In this document: positions 17,688-27,382 of the stretch, one piece after another
Numbering within the stretch: position 1 is the stretch's first letter
How the letters are laid out: each line of letters begins with the position of its first letter
NCBI RefSeq assembly: GCF_004365915.1
Contig: NZ_SODI01000001.1
Location: 558,001 to 622,000, forward strand
DNA: 64,000 nucleotides
Origin: Cryobacterium psychrophilum
GTDB lineage: Bacteria; Actinomycetota; Actinomycetes; Actinomycetales; Microbacteriaceae
Direction: 5' to 3'
Made by a program: the position numbers and the translations under genes
Notes under the pieces: generated by a model
What the model saw: the letters and a program-made list of their open reading frames with translations, nothing else
The model's database searches: none
What the model was told of the DNA's origin: nothing

Positions 17688-18119
17688 CGGGACTAAAGAT
17701 AACCGAGGGGGTGTTCACGCCCAACGCGGCCTGGCTCGTCCTGGCCTGCATCGCGTTCAACCTCACCCGCGCCGCCGGCACACTGGCCAGCGGCGCCCTC
17801 GGAAAAGCCGTCACCGCGACCGTTCGCCGCAAACTCATCAACGTGGCCGCGAGAATCTCCACCTCGGCACGTCGCATCACGTTGCACCTGCCCGAAAGCT
17901 GGCCCTGGGAGGAAGGCTGGACCACGCTATTTGCCCATTCCTGCGGCCCGCCCGGGCAGGCCACCACCTAACCATCCAGCCCCAACGGGCGCGACCAGGA
18001 ACCCCACAGTGGAACACCCAAGCATCGAGGCCCAGCACTCAACCGCGCCCAAAAATCAGAAGCAGAACCAGAACGAAATCAAGACTTCATCTCAGGTCGA
18101 CCGGTGAATTCAGGCTAAG
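17688..18119 (+). mobile_element. IS1380-family 3' fragment (right)
   Basis: Mirror image of the fragment at 13277-13706. It starts at the same core and encodes GLKITEGVF, AWLVLACIAFNLTRAAGT and SARRITLHLPESWPWEEGW. The terminal repeat CCGGTGAATTCAGGCTAAG is at 18101-18119. Several base differences from the left fragment show that the two come from different, related IS copies. Its end lies inside the quinone oxidoreductase gene, which it truncates. Confidence 0.8.
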
Positions 18120-18811
18120 GCGCGCAGATTGCGGTCCAGATAAGTCGCGCCGACTACATCGAGAATCACGTCGGCCCCGTGCCCGAGCGAAAATTCGCGC
18201 ATCCGCTCGACGAAATCGTCGTTCCGATAGTTTATCCCCGCCTCGGCGCCGAACCCACGGCAGTACTCGAGCTTCTCCCCACTGCCGGCGGTGACCACAG
18301 GATGGGCCCCAAACGCCGCAACCATCTGGGTGGCCATGGTGCCGATGCCGCCGGCCCCGCCGTGAACTAGCACCCAATCGCCGGTGACTACCCCCGCTTC
18401 CATGAACAGGTTCGACCACACCGTGCAGGTGACCTCAGGCAGCGCGGCCGCCTCGACCAATCCGGTGTTCCCGGGTACCGGAAGGACCTGCCCCGCCGGT
18501 ACTGCAACGTATTCGGCGTATCCGCCCCCGGCAAGCAGCGCACAGACTGATGCCCCGGCCACGTGTCCATGGACGTCCCTGCCCAGTGCCGCTATCGTGC
18601 CGCTGACCTCCAGGCCGGGGATATCCGAGGCACCGGGCGGCGGCGGATAGACCCCGCGCCGTTGCTGGACGTCCGCGCGATTCAACCCGGCGGCGGCGAC
18701 CTTAATGAGCACCTCACCCGGTCCCGCTTCTGGTCGTGGACGCTTGACGACGCGTATCATTTCCGGTCCCCCGGCGCCGTCATACTCAACGGCTGTCATA
18801 GTTTTCGTCAT
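18110..18811 (-). pseudogene. NAD(P)H:quinone oxidoreductase (zinc-less MDR family), 3' end lost to IS1380
   Basis: About 233 residues remain of a medium-chain reductase of the PIG3/QOR type, which normally has about 325. Visible are VLIKVAAAGLNRADVQQRRG near 40, the substrate-domain GLEVSGTIAALG, and the NADPH-binding VHGGAGGIGTMATQ near 150. The start is the ATG at 18811, preceded by GGAGG at a proper distance. The frame ends by running into the IS1380 terminal repeat, whose bases supply the stop. The lost part includes the end of the nucleotide-binding domain and the C-terminal catalytic-fold strands, so the product is unlikely to be active. Confidence 0.85.
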
Positions 18812-19733
18812 TCCGCCTCCACATCGTTGGCCGTGTACGACCGGTTGAGATTTACATGGCTCCGGTTCCGCCCCTGATCTGATGTCTCGCGGCGTCACCG
18901 CAACGCTTCTTGTGAGCGCTCGACTGCGCCTGTTGAGCTACATCTTGGCGCGCGATTCTCCGCTCACCTTGCCACAGCGAGCCTCGTGGAGTCATACGTG
19001 CGCTACGTGCGCAGCCACTCAACGGTGGTCACGTGTGTGGAGCGCCGGCTTTCGGCCAATTTACTCAGCGTCCTTCACCCAACAGGTAGAGACTATCGGG
19101 CAAGCGCGTCCCAATCGCGCTCGAACTTCCGGCTTTACTGGCGCGATAGCTCTGCCGTGGTGGTGGCGCCCATTAGAGAAACCTTGTAGGTGACAACGCC
19201 GTTGTCGTACGAGGACGTTTTCGTTGGGTCAGGAAAAACGCGAGCTTCGCGCCATCGCTTTGGGAGGTGTCGTTCTCCGACTCTCAAGTGAACGGGCCAA
19301 GGCTCGTCGGATGCCGATAAGGGCGCTAGACCGCGCAGTCCGAAGTAGCTGTGGGCTCTCGCAGCAGGTCGCTCAGCTCTATGAAGCGTTGAAGTCGCGC
19401 GCGGCGTCCCGGCTGGGCGCCGATAAGTGCGGACATGACGAGTCAGACGCCGGCCCGGGCACGCGATCACCGAACCGCAGCCCATTGTCCGTCCCTGGGC
19501 GACGGCTTCTCGGTTCAGGTGTCGGATTCCGCTCCCGAAGCCATGCCGGGCCCCAAACCGCGCCCACTCCCCCCGGACTTGTGCGAGACAAATCAGATTC
19601 TCGCTGCGCATTCCCGACATTTTGGTTGGCTCAGGTTCGTGCTGGTTAGTTTTCCAACCATGCAACCGACACGCTTTCTAGGCAAGAAAGAGCCCCCGTG
19701 AGAAACCATGTCCCACCCGGGCTTTTTCACTTT
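18812..19733. other. No gene recognised
   Basis: About 920 bases with no convincing coding sequence; short open frames on both strands have no protein-like pattern. It probably holds decayed chromosomal or element DNA. A hairpin at about 19686-19727 (agagccc pairing with gggctttttc) followed by T's resembles a terminator and lies just downstream, on the minus strand, of the tRNA-like fragment. Confidence 0.5.
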
Positions 19734-19766
19734 GTCGGGCTGTCAGGATCTGAACCTGCGGCCCTC
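19734..19766 (-). tRNA. 3' fragment of tRNA-Pro (partial, probable att remnant)
   Basis: Read on the minus strand, these bases match the T-arm and acceptor end of an actinobacterial tRNA-Pro (GCCGCAGGTTCAGATCC, then the acceptor stretch ending CCGAC). About 30 bases agree with few mismatches. The anticodon and D arms are missing. A 3' tRNA piece without the rest is typical of an attachment site left by an integrative element. The identification is from memory of tRNA-Pro sequences. Confidence 0.5.
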
Positions 19767-19954
19767 TGAAGGTTCAAGCCTTAACTCGATCTGCACGGAA
19801 TGTCTCGGAAAACCCGCGGATTCCCTTGTGTTTACAGGGAACCGGGCAGTTCACTGCCTCCAATTGCACTCGGTCAATTCGAGCCGGCTGAAATTGATTC
19901 TGATGAAATGATGACCATTTGAACCGCTCTTGGCGGGCGTTTGTTGTTGCCGAC

Positions 19955-20335
19955 ACTTACGCCAGCATCTTCGGAACCCCGACCTACACGGGAAGTGCGT
20001 CAGACGCATTCCATGCTTTCGCTGAGGCGTCCTCCAAGCCCTGGATGCAACGCACGTGGCAGGACAAGCTCGCCGCCGGATTCACCAACTCCGGCTCCAT
20101 GAGCGGCGACAAGCTGCACACGCTGCAGCACCTCTCTCTCCTCGCCGCACTGCACGGCATGCATTGGGTCAGTCTCGGGCCGCTCCCCGGCTGGAACACC
20201 ACCACGTCCACCGACCACGACGACAACCGTCTTGCCTTCGACCTCGGAGCCGGCGCATAGTCATTGAATGGCCGCGGACCAACGCGGTCCATGACGCTGA
20301 CCGACGCACCGCGCGTCACCTCGGCCTCCGGGGCG
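19955..20335 (+). pseudogene. WrbA-like NAD(P)H:quinone oxidoreductase remnant
   Basis: The C-terminal third of a flavodoxin-like WrbA-family protein: GSASDAFHAFAEASSKPWM, QDKLAAGFTNSGSMSGDKL, HGMHWVSLGPLPGWN, NRLAFDLGAG. The frame stops at 20260, and the usual tail (TARHLGLRGADTAHKL) continues in another frame to about 20335. The N-terminal flavin-binding half is absent. It is therefore truncated and frameshifted, no longer functional. Confidence 0.75.
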
Positions 20336-20464
20336 CAGATACCGCCCACAAGCTCGTTGCCGGCCGAGCCATTTCCTCAAACACCCTCGGCTCGCCGCCG
20401 CTGAGGAGAACCCCGAGGTCAAGTCGCCATCTAAACTGGTCGTTTGCCCACGGAAGGAACCTCA

Positions 20465-22378
20465 ATGAGCATGGAAGGCGCGGCCTGGAGCTCGCTCTAC
20501 AAGATCTCAACCGCCAGGGACGGCAAGCACGGCTTCTCCCGTGAGTCCGTTCGGCGGATCATGACGTTCGCGGTGCCCTACCGGTCCAAGCTGCTGATCT
20601 TCATCACCCTCTCCACCGTGGGGGCTTTCCTCGCGGTCGCGACGCCGGTACTCGCCGGCCAGGTGGTCGACGTCATCGTCGCCCAGGGCGCGGCCACCAC
20701 GATCGTGTGGCTCGCCGTCGTCATCGCCCTCGTGGCCGTGGCCGACGCCGCCGTGTCACTCGTGACGCGCTGGTACTCGGCGCGGATCGGCGAAGGCGTG
20801 ATCCTGGACCTCCGCACCGCCGTCTTCAACCACGTGCAGAAGATGCCGATCGCGTTCTTCACCCGCACACGGACGGGCGCCCTCGTGAGCCGCCTCAACA
20901 ACGATGTGATCGGCGCTCAGCAGGCCTTCAGCGGCACGCTGTCCGGCGTGGTCACGAACGTCGTGGCGCTGATCCTCACCCTGATCGTCATGCTCAGCAC
21001 GTCCTGGCTCGTGACGGTTCTCGCCGTGATCATGCTCCCCATCTTCCTGGTACCCGCCCGCCGTATGGGCAGTCGCCTCGCTGCGCTGCGCCGCGAGGCC
21101 GCCGATCACAATTCCGCCATGAGCACGCAGATGACCGAGCGCTTCTCGGCGCCCGGCGCCACCCTCGTCAAGCTGTTCGGCCGGCCCGACGAGGAGGCCG
21201 AGGAGTTCCGCGTCCGCGCCGCCCGCGTCCGCGACATCGGGGTCCGCACCGCGATGCTGCAGTTCGTCTTCTTCACCGCACTGATGCTCGTCTCCGCTCT
21301 CGCCCTCGCGCTCGTGTATGGGCTCGGCGGCTTCCTCGCACTGGCCGGCCAGCTGAATACCGGTGACGTGGTCACCCTGGCGCTCCTCCTCACCCGCCTC
21401 TACGCGCCGCTCACCGGCCTCGCAAACGCACGGGTGGAGATCATGAGCGCGGTGGTCAGCTTCGAGCGCGTCTTCGAGGTGCTCGACCTCGAACCGCTCA
21501 TCCAGGAGAAGCCTGACGCCGTCGCCGTCCCCGAAGGCCCGGTGGCCGTCGAGTTCGACGACGTCCGCTTCGCCTACCCGTCCGCGGACAAAGTGTCTCT
21601 CGCCTCTCTCGAGGAGGTTGCCACGCTGGACACCCGCGGCGGCGAGGAGGTGCTGCACGGCGTGTCCTTCAGGATCGAGCCGGGGCAGACCGTTGCCCTC
21701 GTTGGTTCGTCCGGTGCCGGCAAGTCCACGATTGCGCAGCTCCTCTCGCGCCTGTATGACGTCGACAGCGGCGCCGTGCGCCTCGCGGGGACGGATGTCC
21801 GCGATGTCACTTTTGCCTCCATGCGGCACACCCTGGGCATGGTGACGCAGGACGGCCACCTGTTCCACGAGACCATCCTCTCCAATCTGCGCCTCGCGAG
21901 GCCGGAGGCGACCGACGACGAGGTGTGGGACGCCGTCCGCCGTGCAAGGCTCGAGCCGCTCATCCGGTCCCTGCCGGACCAGCTGGACACCATGGTGGGA
22001 GAGCGTGGCTACCGATTGTCCGGGGGTGAGCGCCAGCGGATGACCATCGCGAGGCTCCTGCTCGCCCAGCCGCGCGTCGTCATCCTCGACGAGGCGACGG
22101 CGGCACTGGACTCGACGTCTGAGGCCGCCGTGCAGGCGGCGCTCAGCGAGGCGCTCAAGGGACGGACAGCGATGGTGATCGCACACCGCCTCTCCACCAT
22201 CCGCAGCGCGGACCTGATCCTCGTGGTTGAGGACGGCTCGATCGTGGAGCGCGGCACGCACGAGGAACTGCTGGCCGTGGGTGGGCGGTACGAGGAATTG
22301 CACCGGACCCAGTTCGCCGTGCAGAAGAATGTTGCGGCCGATGAGGAAGCGCTGAGCGGGATCGGGACTGTCTCTTAA
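20465..22378 (+). CDS. ABC transporter, fused permease and ATPase (exporter type)
   Basis: 637 residues from the ATG at 20465, which follows an AAGGA site; the frame is open 7 codons earlier. A type I exporter membrane domain with about six helices (about 40-330) precedes the nucleotide-binding domain: Walker A GSSGAGKST near 415, Q-loop VTQDGHLF near 460, signature LSGGERQRM near 520, Walker B VVILDEATAALDS near 540, and H-loop VIAHRLST near 575. Such half-transporters work as dimers exporting lipids, peptides or drugs; the substrate cannot be told. It seems to be a single-gene transcription unit. The next gene converges from the other strand. Confidence 0.93.
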   Translation: MSMEGAAWSSLYKISTARDGKHGFSRESVRRIMTFAVPYRSKLLIFITLSTVGAFLAVATPVLAGQVVDVIVAQGAATTIVWLAVVIALVAVADAAVSLVTRWYSARIGEGVILDLRTAVFNHVQKMPIAFFTRTRTGALVSRLNNDVIGAQQAFSGTLSGVVTNVVALILTLIVMLSTSWLVTVLAVIMLPIFLVPARRMGSRLAALRREAADHNSAMSTQMTERFSAPGATLVKLFGRPDEEAEEFRVRAARVRDIGVRTAMLQFVFFTALMLVSALALALVYGLGGFLALAGQLNTGDVVTLALLLTRLYAPLTGLANARVEIMSAVVSFERVFEVLDLEPLIQEKPDAVAVPEGPVAVEFDDVRFAYPSADKVSLASLEEVATLDTRGGEEVLHGVSFRIEPGQTVALVGSSGAGKSTIAQLLSRLYDVDSGAVRLAGTDVRDVTFASMRHTLGMVTQDGHLFHETILSNLRLARPEATDDEVWDAVRRARLEPLIRSLPDQLDTMVGERGYRLSGGERQRMTIARLLLAQPRVVILDEATAALDSTSEAAVQAALSEALKGRTAMVIAHRLSTIRSADLILVVEDGSIVERGTHEELLAVGGRYEELHRTQFAVQKNVAADEEALSGIGTVS

Positions 22379-22446
22379 AAGGTGTTTCCGGCCTCACGCG
22401 CTGGACGTGGGTCTGGCGGGAGCGGCGTCGATGCAACGAATTGCCG

Positions 22447-22974
22447 CTACGCGGGGTCGACAAGGGCGACGTCATCCTCGTCGCCCCAGTGCTCAACAAG
22501 CGTGATTCGCCCGCGCGAATCGCGAATCGAAAGCACGAGCGCAATGATCGCGGTGGCGATGCCGATAACGCCCAGGGGGTTCGCGATACCAATAGCGATA
22601 TCCAACCCAGGCTGTGTGGGTCCGCTGGTGATTGTCTGCAAACCGCGAGGTGTTGAATCTGGAAGCGTGAGTCCCAACAAGATTCCGCTAACGCCTGATG
22701 CAATGAGAAACGCGTATGTTATCGCGCGAGTTTCGAACCCTCGACGCGCCGTGCGTCGTATCGCGAGCCCTGTGAACACCAGCAAGGCGGCAAAAATCAC
22801 ACCCAGCGTTGCCGCGTAGATGATGGTGAGGTCGCCACCGATCCCGAAGAGGTGGCGGCCGAAAGAGGTCCACGCGGCCACCGCGATACCAGCAACCACG
22901 ACCACACCACCTGTGTGCCCTGATCGCGAGGCACTAGGCGTCGCGCGAACTCGAATTACGCTGTACGTCATCAC
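22447..22974 (-). CDS. Small integral membrane protein of unknown function
   Basis: 175 residues with four hydrophobic segments (about 20-40, 48-70, 85-102 and 125-147) and an acidic C-terminal tail (HWGDEDDVALVDP). No family is recognised. It converges on the ABC transporter gene, and the 68 bases between them hold no clear terminator. The composition matches chromosomal genes of the window. A second ATG one codon later is an alternative start. Confidence 0.6.
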   Translation of the reverse strand: MMTYSVIRVRATPSASRSGHTGGVVVVAGIAVAAWTSFGRHLFGIGGDLTIIYAATLGVIFAALLVFTGLAIRRTARRGFETRAITYAFLIASGVSGILLGLTLPDSTPRGLQTITSGPTQPGLDIAIGIANPLGVIGIATAIIALVLSIRDSRGRITLVEHWGDEDDVALVDPA

Positions 22975-23548
22975 GCGCTCTCAATCACTGTGCTCGCCAC
23001 AATCGTAGCCATGGAAGTGCGTGCGCGTGCGAACCTCCAAAGATGGACAAGCCCCGCGAACCGCGAAATAGATGCGACGCTATCCGACAACACACCTCTA
23101 CGTCACTTGGGACTGCTGCCGGTTCGATCGACTGACCTAGCCGTACTGTTCGCCGGATGCCTGCCGATAGGTGCGGTTATGTCGGCACGGCCGAAACCCA
23201 TCAGTGGCCGCACCGCGGCACTCCCCCGCCGGTGCCCCTGCGAACTCGAACCGGGCGGCAGCTCTTTCCGCGCACCCTGACAGTGAACTGACCGAATTGG
23301 GCGTCACCGGTGGCCGTACTGTTGCCCACGTCACGAGCGACGACCGGACCATCACCACCTTGCTCGCAGGGTGGCTCCGAAACACAGTCACCTCTTCGAT
23401 GGCACGCAGCCCCCGGGGTTCGTTTCACTTCCAAGCACGGACACCCCACGGGCACGGGCGCCCGCGTTTCACCGCAATGACCCTAGAAGCTATGGAGTCG
23501 AGAGCTGAGACCTTCCGATGGCATGGATCGGCGTACTAATCTGATGGC
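22975..23548. other. No gene recognised
   Basis: About 570 bases without a convincing coding sequence. Open frames such as 23171-23539 lack family features, and their residue composition looks like random high-GC translation. Confidence 0.5.
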
Positions 23549-24496
23549 GTGATCGTCCCCAGTATCTCCCAGAGCGCCGTGGCTGTCGCGGATCACTACG
23601 ACGAGCTCGATCCGATTTATCGTCGGGTGTGGGGTGAGCATGTTCATCACGGGCTATGGGCGACGGGTAACGAGACGCCCGCCGAGGCCGTCAAGGCGCT
23701 TGTCGACACCGTCGGCGACCGGTTGCACCTTATGCCCGGCGAGGCGTGCGTCGACATCGGTTGCGGCTATGGTTCCACCGCGAGGCAGCTCGCGGTAACA
23801 CGCAGGGTCCGCGTTACCGGCTTCACGCTTTCCGCTGAGCAGGCCCACTACGCTGCCGCGCATCCCGAACCCGAGGTGGACATCCATCTTCGCGACTGGC
23901 TCGTCAACGGGCTGGCCGATGCCTCGGCCAATGCCGCATGGGCGATCGAGTCGAGCGAGCACATGGTCGACAAACCCAGGTTCTTCGCCGAGGCGCATCG
24001 CGTGCTCTCGCCCGGCGGTCGCTTCGTCGTCTGCGCGTGGCTCGCCGAGACTGATGCTAGCGGTTGGAAGGTTCGCCACCTGCTCGAGCCGATCTGCCGC
24101 GAAGGGCGCCTGCCCTCGATGGGCACGCGCGAGGAGTATGAGGCGATGGCAATGGCGGCGGGCTTTGTGATCGCTGGCTATGAGGATGTCAGCCGCCGCG
24201 TCGCGCGCACATGGACGATCTGCGCCCGTCTACTTGTGAAGGCCTTGCTCGTCGATCGCGAGACCCGTCGTCTCGCCTTTGGCGCACGCAATCGCATCTT
24301 CGTTCTGAGCTTCCCCCGCCTGATCCTGGCCTACCGCACCGGTGCGATGCGCTACGGGATATTCACGCTGTCGAAGGCGAGGGAGAACGAGGTGCCACGC
24401 GAACCCGACAAATCAACGCAGCATGAGCCATGCTTGATCGCCAGAACCACTACACGGTCAAGCTCTGGAAGAACAGAACGAGGGCACGGGCACTGA
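23549..24496 (+). CDS. SAM-dependent methyltransferase (cyclopropane/tocopherol MT-like)
   Basis: 315 residues from a GTG at 23549. Class I methyltransferase fold: HYDELDPIYRRVWGEHVHHG at the N-terminus, SAM-binding VDIGCGYGSTARQLA near 73, GFTLSAEQ near 90, and SSEHMVDKPRFFAEAHRVLSPGG near 133. The opening pattern resembles enzymes acting on small hydrophobic acceptors, such as gamma-tocopherol or cyclopropane-type methyltransferases; the substrate is unknown. Family members usually end near YGIF; the last ~40 residues (from about 275) look like read-through, so the natural 3' end may be damaged. Confidence 0.75.
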   Translation: MIVPSISQSAVAVADHYDELDPIYRRVWGEHVHHGLWATGNETPAEAVKALVDTVGDRLHLMPGEACVDIGCGYGSTARQLAVTRRVRVTGFTLSAEQAHYAAAHPEPEVDIHLRDWLVNGLADASANAAWAIESSEHMVDKPRFFAEAHRVLSPGGRFVVCAWLAETDASGWKVRHLLEPICREGRLPSMGTREEYEAMAMAAGFVIAGYEDVSRRVARTWTICARLLVKALLVDRETRRLAFGARNRIFVLSFPRLILAYRTGAMRYGIFTLSKARENEVPREPDKSTQHEPCLIARTTTRSSSGRTERGHGH

Positions 24497-25035
24497 GCCG
24501 ATGCCTTCCACACGCTCGGGCGGCAGCTTCCGCTCCCCTACGTGTCAGGGTCGGGTGAGACGAGTAGCTAACAGCAAGTCCGCCGCATGACGTAGGGCGA
24601 GAACCAGGAAGCCACCACCATGTCCAGCCCATCTTTGATCGCCGTGCGCGACGATAGTCCCACGTGTTAACGCCGACTGAAAACAGTAAGCATGGAGCTG
24701 CTGCGCAGCCGCACCTGGGCGGATGAGAATCGAGAGGCCTGCACTGAACGATTGCTAACGTTGCCTTCCCGCCCGCGGGAGGAAAGCCTGCGGAAACGTC
24801 GGCCGGGCCGGCCGTTTGGCCTGCTCGATCTGGTGGGTGGATTCCCAGCAGGCCGTCACCGCGGACGGCTGTAACCACGAGCTCTGAAACGCTCAAGCCG
24901 CCCGAGGGTTTGGCCGATAGGACCGGAAATGTCAACGGTCCGATAGCCGTCACGCCAGGCAAGATCCGCGGGGTAGGCAATTTCCTGTCGGCGCGATAGT
25001 CTCACTCTTCGACTACTAGCAGGGGGACGAACCGC
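24497..25035. other. No gene recognised
   Basis: About 540 bases with no supported gene on either strand. A long minus-strand frame (24450-24980) has no recognisable domain and a proline/cysteine-rich random look. Confidence 0.5.
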
Positions 25036-25845
25036 GTGGAGTTCATCATCAGTGGGGAAAAGCGCGACTTGTCAGCAGCCGACGTCAGCGCACGGCTGCG
25101 CGGGCATGATCCCGATCGCGTGTTCGAATACTCGGTTGAGATCGACGGACGAGACTGGCCGGTAAAGCAAGCCTTCGGCATCGCGGCAGGCCTACGGCTC
25201 AGTGCCTTCACCTCCCAGACCGCGCGGCGCCAGCTGCGGAAGCTCGGATTCCCGATGACGGCGGAGCCATCACTGGTTCCCGCGCCGCCGTCCCGGTCGA
25301 CGCGGAACTCCCGAGTTTTTGATCAATCCCGGTTGCATGAAATGGACACTGTCTCGGCAACAACGAGCTTCACCTGGCTGCTCGCCGGCGAAATCACGCT
25401 GGACAACAACGGCTGGCCAGCGTTCCCACCGCTCCCGCACGCGCCTGGGCTCTACCGGTTCTCGTTCCGACCGCTCGAGCAAGCCGGAGGGGGCACGGTC
25501 TACGTTGGGGAATCCGTCAATCTTGCGCGCCGTGGGAGCAACTACCGGAACGCGAAGACGGATCGTTCCCGCCAGCGCACCAGTCGGCGCATTCACAAGG
25601 AATTGGTTCGGCATCTGGCCATCGGGGGCGGCGTGGATTTGTCGATTGCGACGGACGTCGTCCTCGGAGTCGACGGTGAACCGGTCGACTTGAGATGGAA
25701 ATCGGCGAGACGCCTCGCGGAGAATGCTGCAGTATTGCTTGCACAGCTGGATGGCGAAAAAGAGGTGTTGAACATCGACGCGGACCTCGGCAGCGCGGAA
25801 TCCATAGGCGACAAGGGGCCTGCGAACGAGATCACTTTAGGCTAA
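25036..25845 (+). CDS. GIY-YIG nuclease-domain protein
   Basis: 269 residues from a GTG at 25036 preceded by a GGGGGA ribosome site. The C-terminal half carries a GIY-YIG-like core: PGLYRFSF near 138, TVYVGESVNLARRGSNYRNA near 155, then a helix with conserved Arg/His (TSRRIHKELVRHL). The N-terminal ~90 residues form a separate domain with no family recognised (FIISGEKRDLSAADVSARL). Stand-alone GIY-YIG proteins occur in mobile elements and in repair or defence. The isolated position between unannotated stretches suggests accessory DNA. Confidence 0.65.
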   Translation: MEFIISGEKRDLSAADVSARLRGHDPDRVFEYSVEIDGRDWPVKQAFGIAAGLRLSAFTSQTARRQLRKLGFPMTAEPSLVPAPPSRSTRNSRVFDQSRLHEMDTVSATTSFTWLLAGEITLDNNGWPAFPPLPHAPGLYRFSFRPLEQAGGGTVYVGESVNLARRGSNYRNAKTDRSRQRTSRRIHKELVRHLAIGGGVDLSIATDVVLGVDGEPVDLRWKSARRLAENAAVLLAQLDGEKEVLNIDADLGSAESIGDKGPANEITLG

Positions 25846-26099
25846 GAGTAAACAAAACCATCATCAGTTCCTTCGGGAGTCCTGACGATCTGGTTGACTC
25901 CTGCGGCCATGGTCGCCACAAACGACCGATATGGGCGCATATGGCAAGTGGCCGCAGAGATTCTCTAATTTGCGAACCTAGGCGTGTCCAGCCGAAAGGT
26001 TGGTGACACTCGGTTGATCGGGGTGGTTCAGATGACCGTGCGGCAGGGTTCGTGGGGCACAGAATTCGACCATGCCAAACGCGACACGCCACCGGTCAG

Positions 26100-27374
26100 T
26101 TATCCGATCGACCGGCCGTGAGTGGGCTCCCCCGCATTGTCCGGACGACCGCGGAACTGTAGAGCAATTCGCAGCTTCGCGACGCGGGCGGCATTTCGAA
26201 CATCCTCGACGACCAGCGTGTTCGTTGGCAGGCTCTCCATGGCCTCTTGAATTGCGAGCTGCACGACCAGCGACTCGACGGATGCACGCGGTTTCCCTCT
26301 GTGCGCCCGTGCCTGGTTCTCCATCTCCGCGTCAACGGCATAACGCGCACTGTTGCGGTTCACTTGCGTCACCACAGTCTTTACAAGCTGATCGAGCTGC
26401 CGCTGACGCTCCTCGCGTCGGACCTCGGCACGAGTGCTTCGCACGGCCGCAGCGACGTCGCGGCTGGTGAGCAGGTCGATGCGACGCATGCGTTCTGCGA
26501 CGATCTCGACAGCTCGGGCGTAGACGATGTTCTCGACCGGGACCGCAGGGAGTCCCATGCGTGCCCTGGTTGCCGCGTAGGCTTCGGCGAATTCGCGCAT
26601 GCGGGCGCCGTTTTTGAGCATGTGCTCGGTCAGGGATTCAGTGAACACGGTGAACTGCCGTAAATGCTCGGGCAGCGCTGGATCACTGAAATAGGTGTCG
26701 GCTTCGCGTTCGTTTGCACGGCGTTCTGCGGCGGTCGACGGGTGGAGCTGCTTCGGCGGGAGACCGGCCCGGCCGAGCGTGCGCTTAAGCCGTCTCGCGG
26801 CGGCGTTGGCCTCCAGTTCAGACTGGTAGGTCTCCGGGTCCCTGCGCCGGTCGCGCTGCAACTCGGCACGGCGCTCCTTGTTGCGCTCCGCCCACTCCTT
26901 GCTGGCCTGCTTCGTGCGGTCGGGATTCTGGTCGCGTCTGGCCGCCGCCCGGGTGCTGACCTCGTCGCGATGGGCCTCGTAGTAGCGGTTGTAGTATTCC
27001 CGGATCTTCTCGCGGTTCGCCTCTACCCACCCTCGCTGGTACTCGCGCCTGCGATCCGGATGCGCTTCCCGCCAGCGCTTGGCACGCTCCCTCCCCCGAG
27101 CCCGCACGTCTTCCTCGTGCCGCTTGCGGTCCGCGACGCGGCGCATCGAGTCGCGATTGAGCTGCCGTGATCGCTCGAGGTGCTCCGCCGGCCATCGCCG
27201 ATTCATCTCGCGAACCCGGTCGCGGTTCGCTGCCACCCACCGGTGGCGGGTTTCCGGGTTGCGATCGGGGTTGCTCCCTCGACTCGCCTTGCGCTTGGCG
27301 TCATCGTCGTGGACAGGCTGCGGATTCCCCAGCGACTTGTGCGCCGCGGCATTCTCATCGGATGGATCGTTCAT
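26100..27374 (-). CDS. Highly charged repeat protein of a conjugative element
   Basis: 424 residues. Residues about 40-185 are a chain of degenerate repeats around W-x-x-x-N-R-x-x-x-R-E (RHRWVAANRDRVREMNRRW; WVEANREKIREYYNRYYEA; WAERNKERRAELQ), extremely rich in Arg and Glu and probably a long helix. This repeat type is often found next to HNH-type or mobile-element proteins. The C-terminal half is helical without a known domain (LVVQLAIQEAMESL). It lies 8 bases after the small gene at 27383-27646. Both follow the traA remnant on the same strand, so it probably belonged to the transfer region. Confidence 0.55.
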   Translation of the reverse strand: MNDPSDENAAAHKSLGNPQPVHDDDAKRKASRGSNPDRNPETRHRWVAANRDRVREMNRRWPAEHLERSRQLNRDSMRRVADRKRHEEDVRARGRERAKRWREAHPDRRREYQRGWVEANREKIREYYNRYYEAHRDEVSTRAAARRDQNPDRTKQASKEWAERNKERRAELQRDRRRDPETYQSELEANAAARRLKRTLGRAGLPPKQLHPSTAAERRANEREADTYFSDPALPEHLRQFTVFTESLTEHMLKNGARMREFAEAYAATRARMGLPAVPVENIVYARAVEIVAERMRRIDLLTSRDVAAAVRSTRAEVRREERQRQLDQLVKTVVTQVNRNSARYAVDAEMENQARAHRGKPRASVESLVVQLAIQEAMESLPTNTLVVEDVRNAARVAKLRIALQFRGRPDNAGEPTHGRSIG

Positions 27375-27382
27375 GATTGCTG

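Noticed and set aside
19135..19665. 176-residue minus-strand frame between the reductase stump and the tRNA fragment
   Set aside because: No protein-like pattern; probably decayed DNA.
20756..22303. 515-residue minus-strand open frame
   Set aside because: Antisense to the ABC transporter, with repetitive charged composition; shadow frame.
23171..23539. Possible small gene of 122 residues
   Set aside because: No similarity or motif recognised, and no clear ribosome site.
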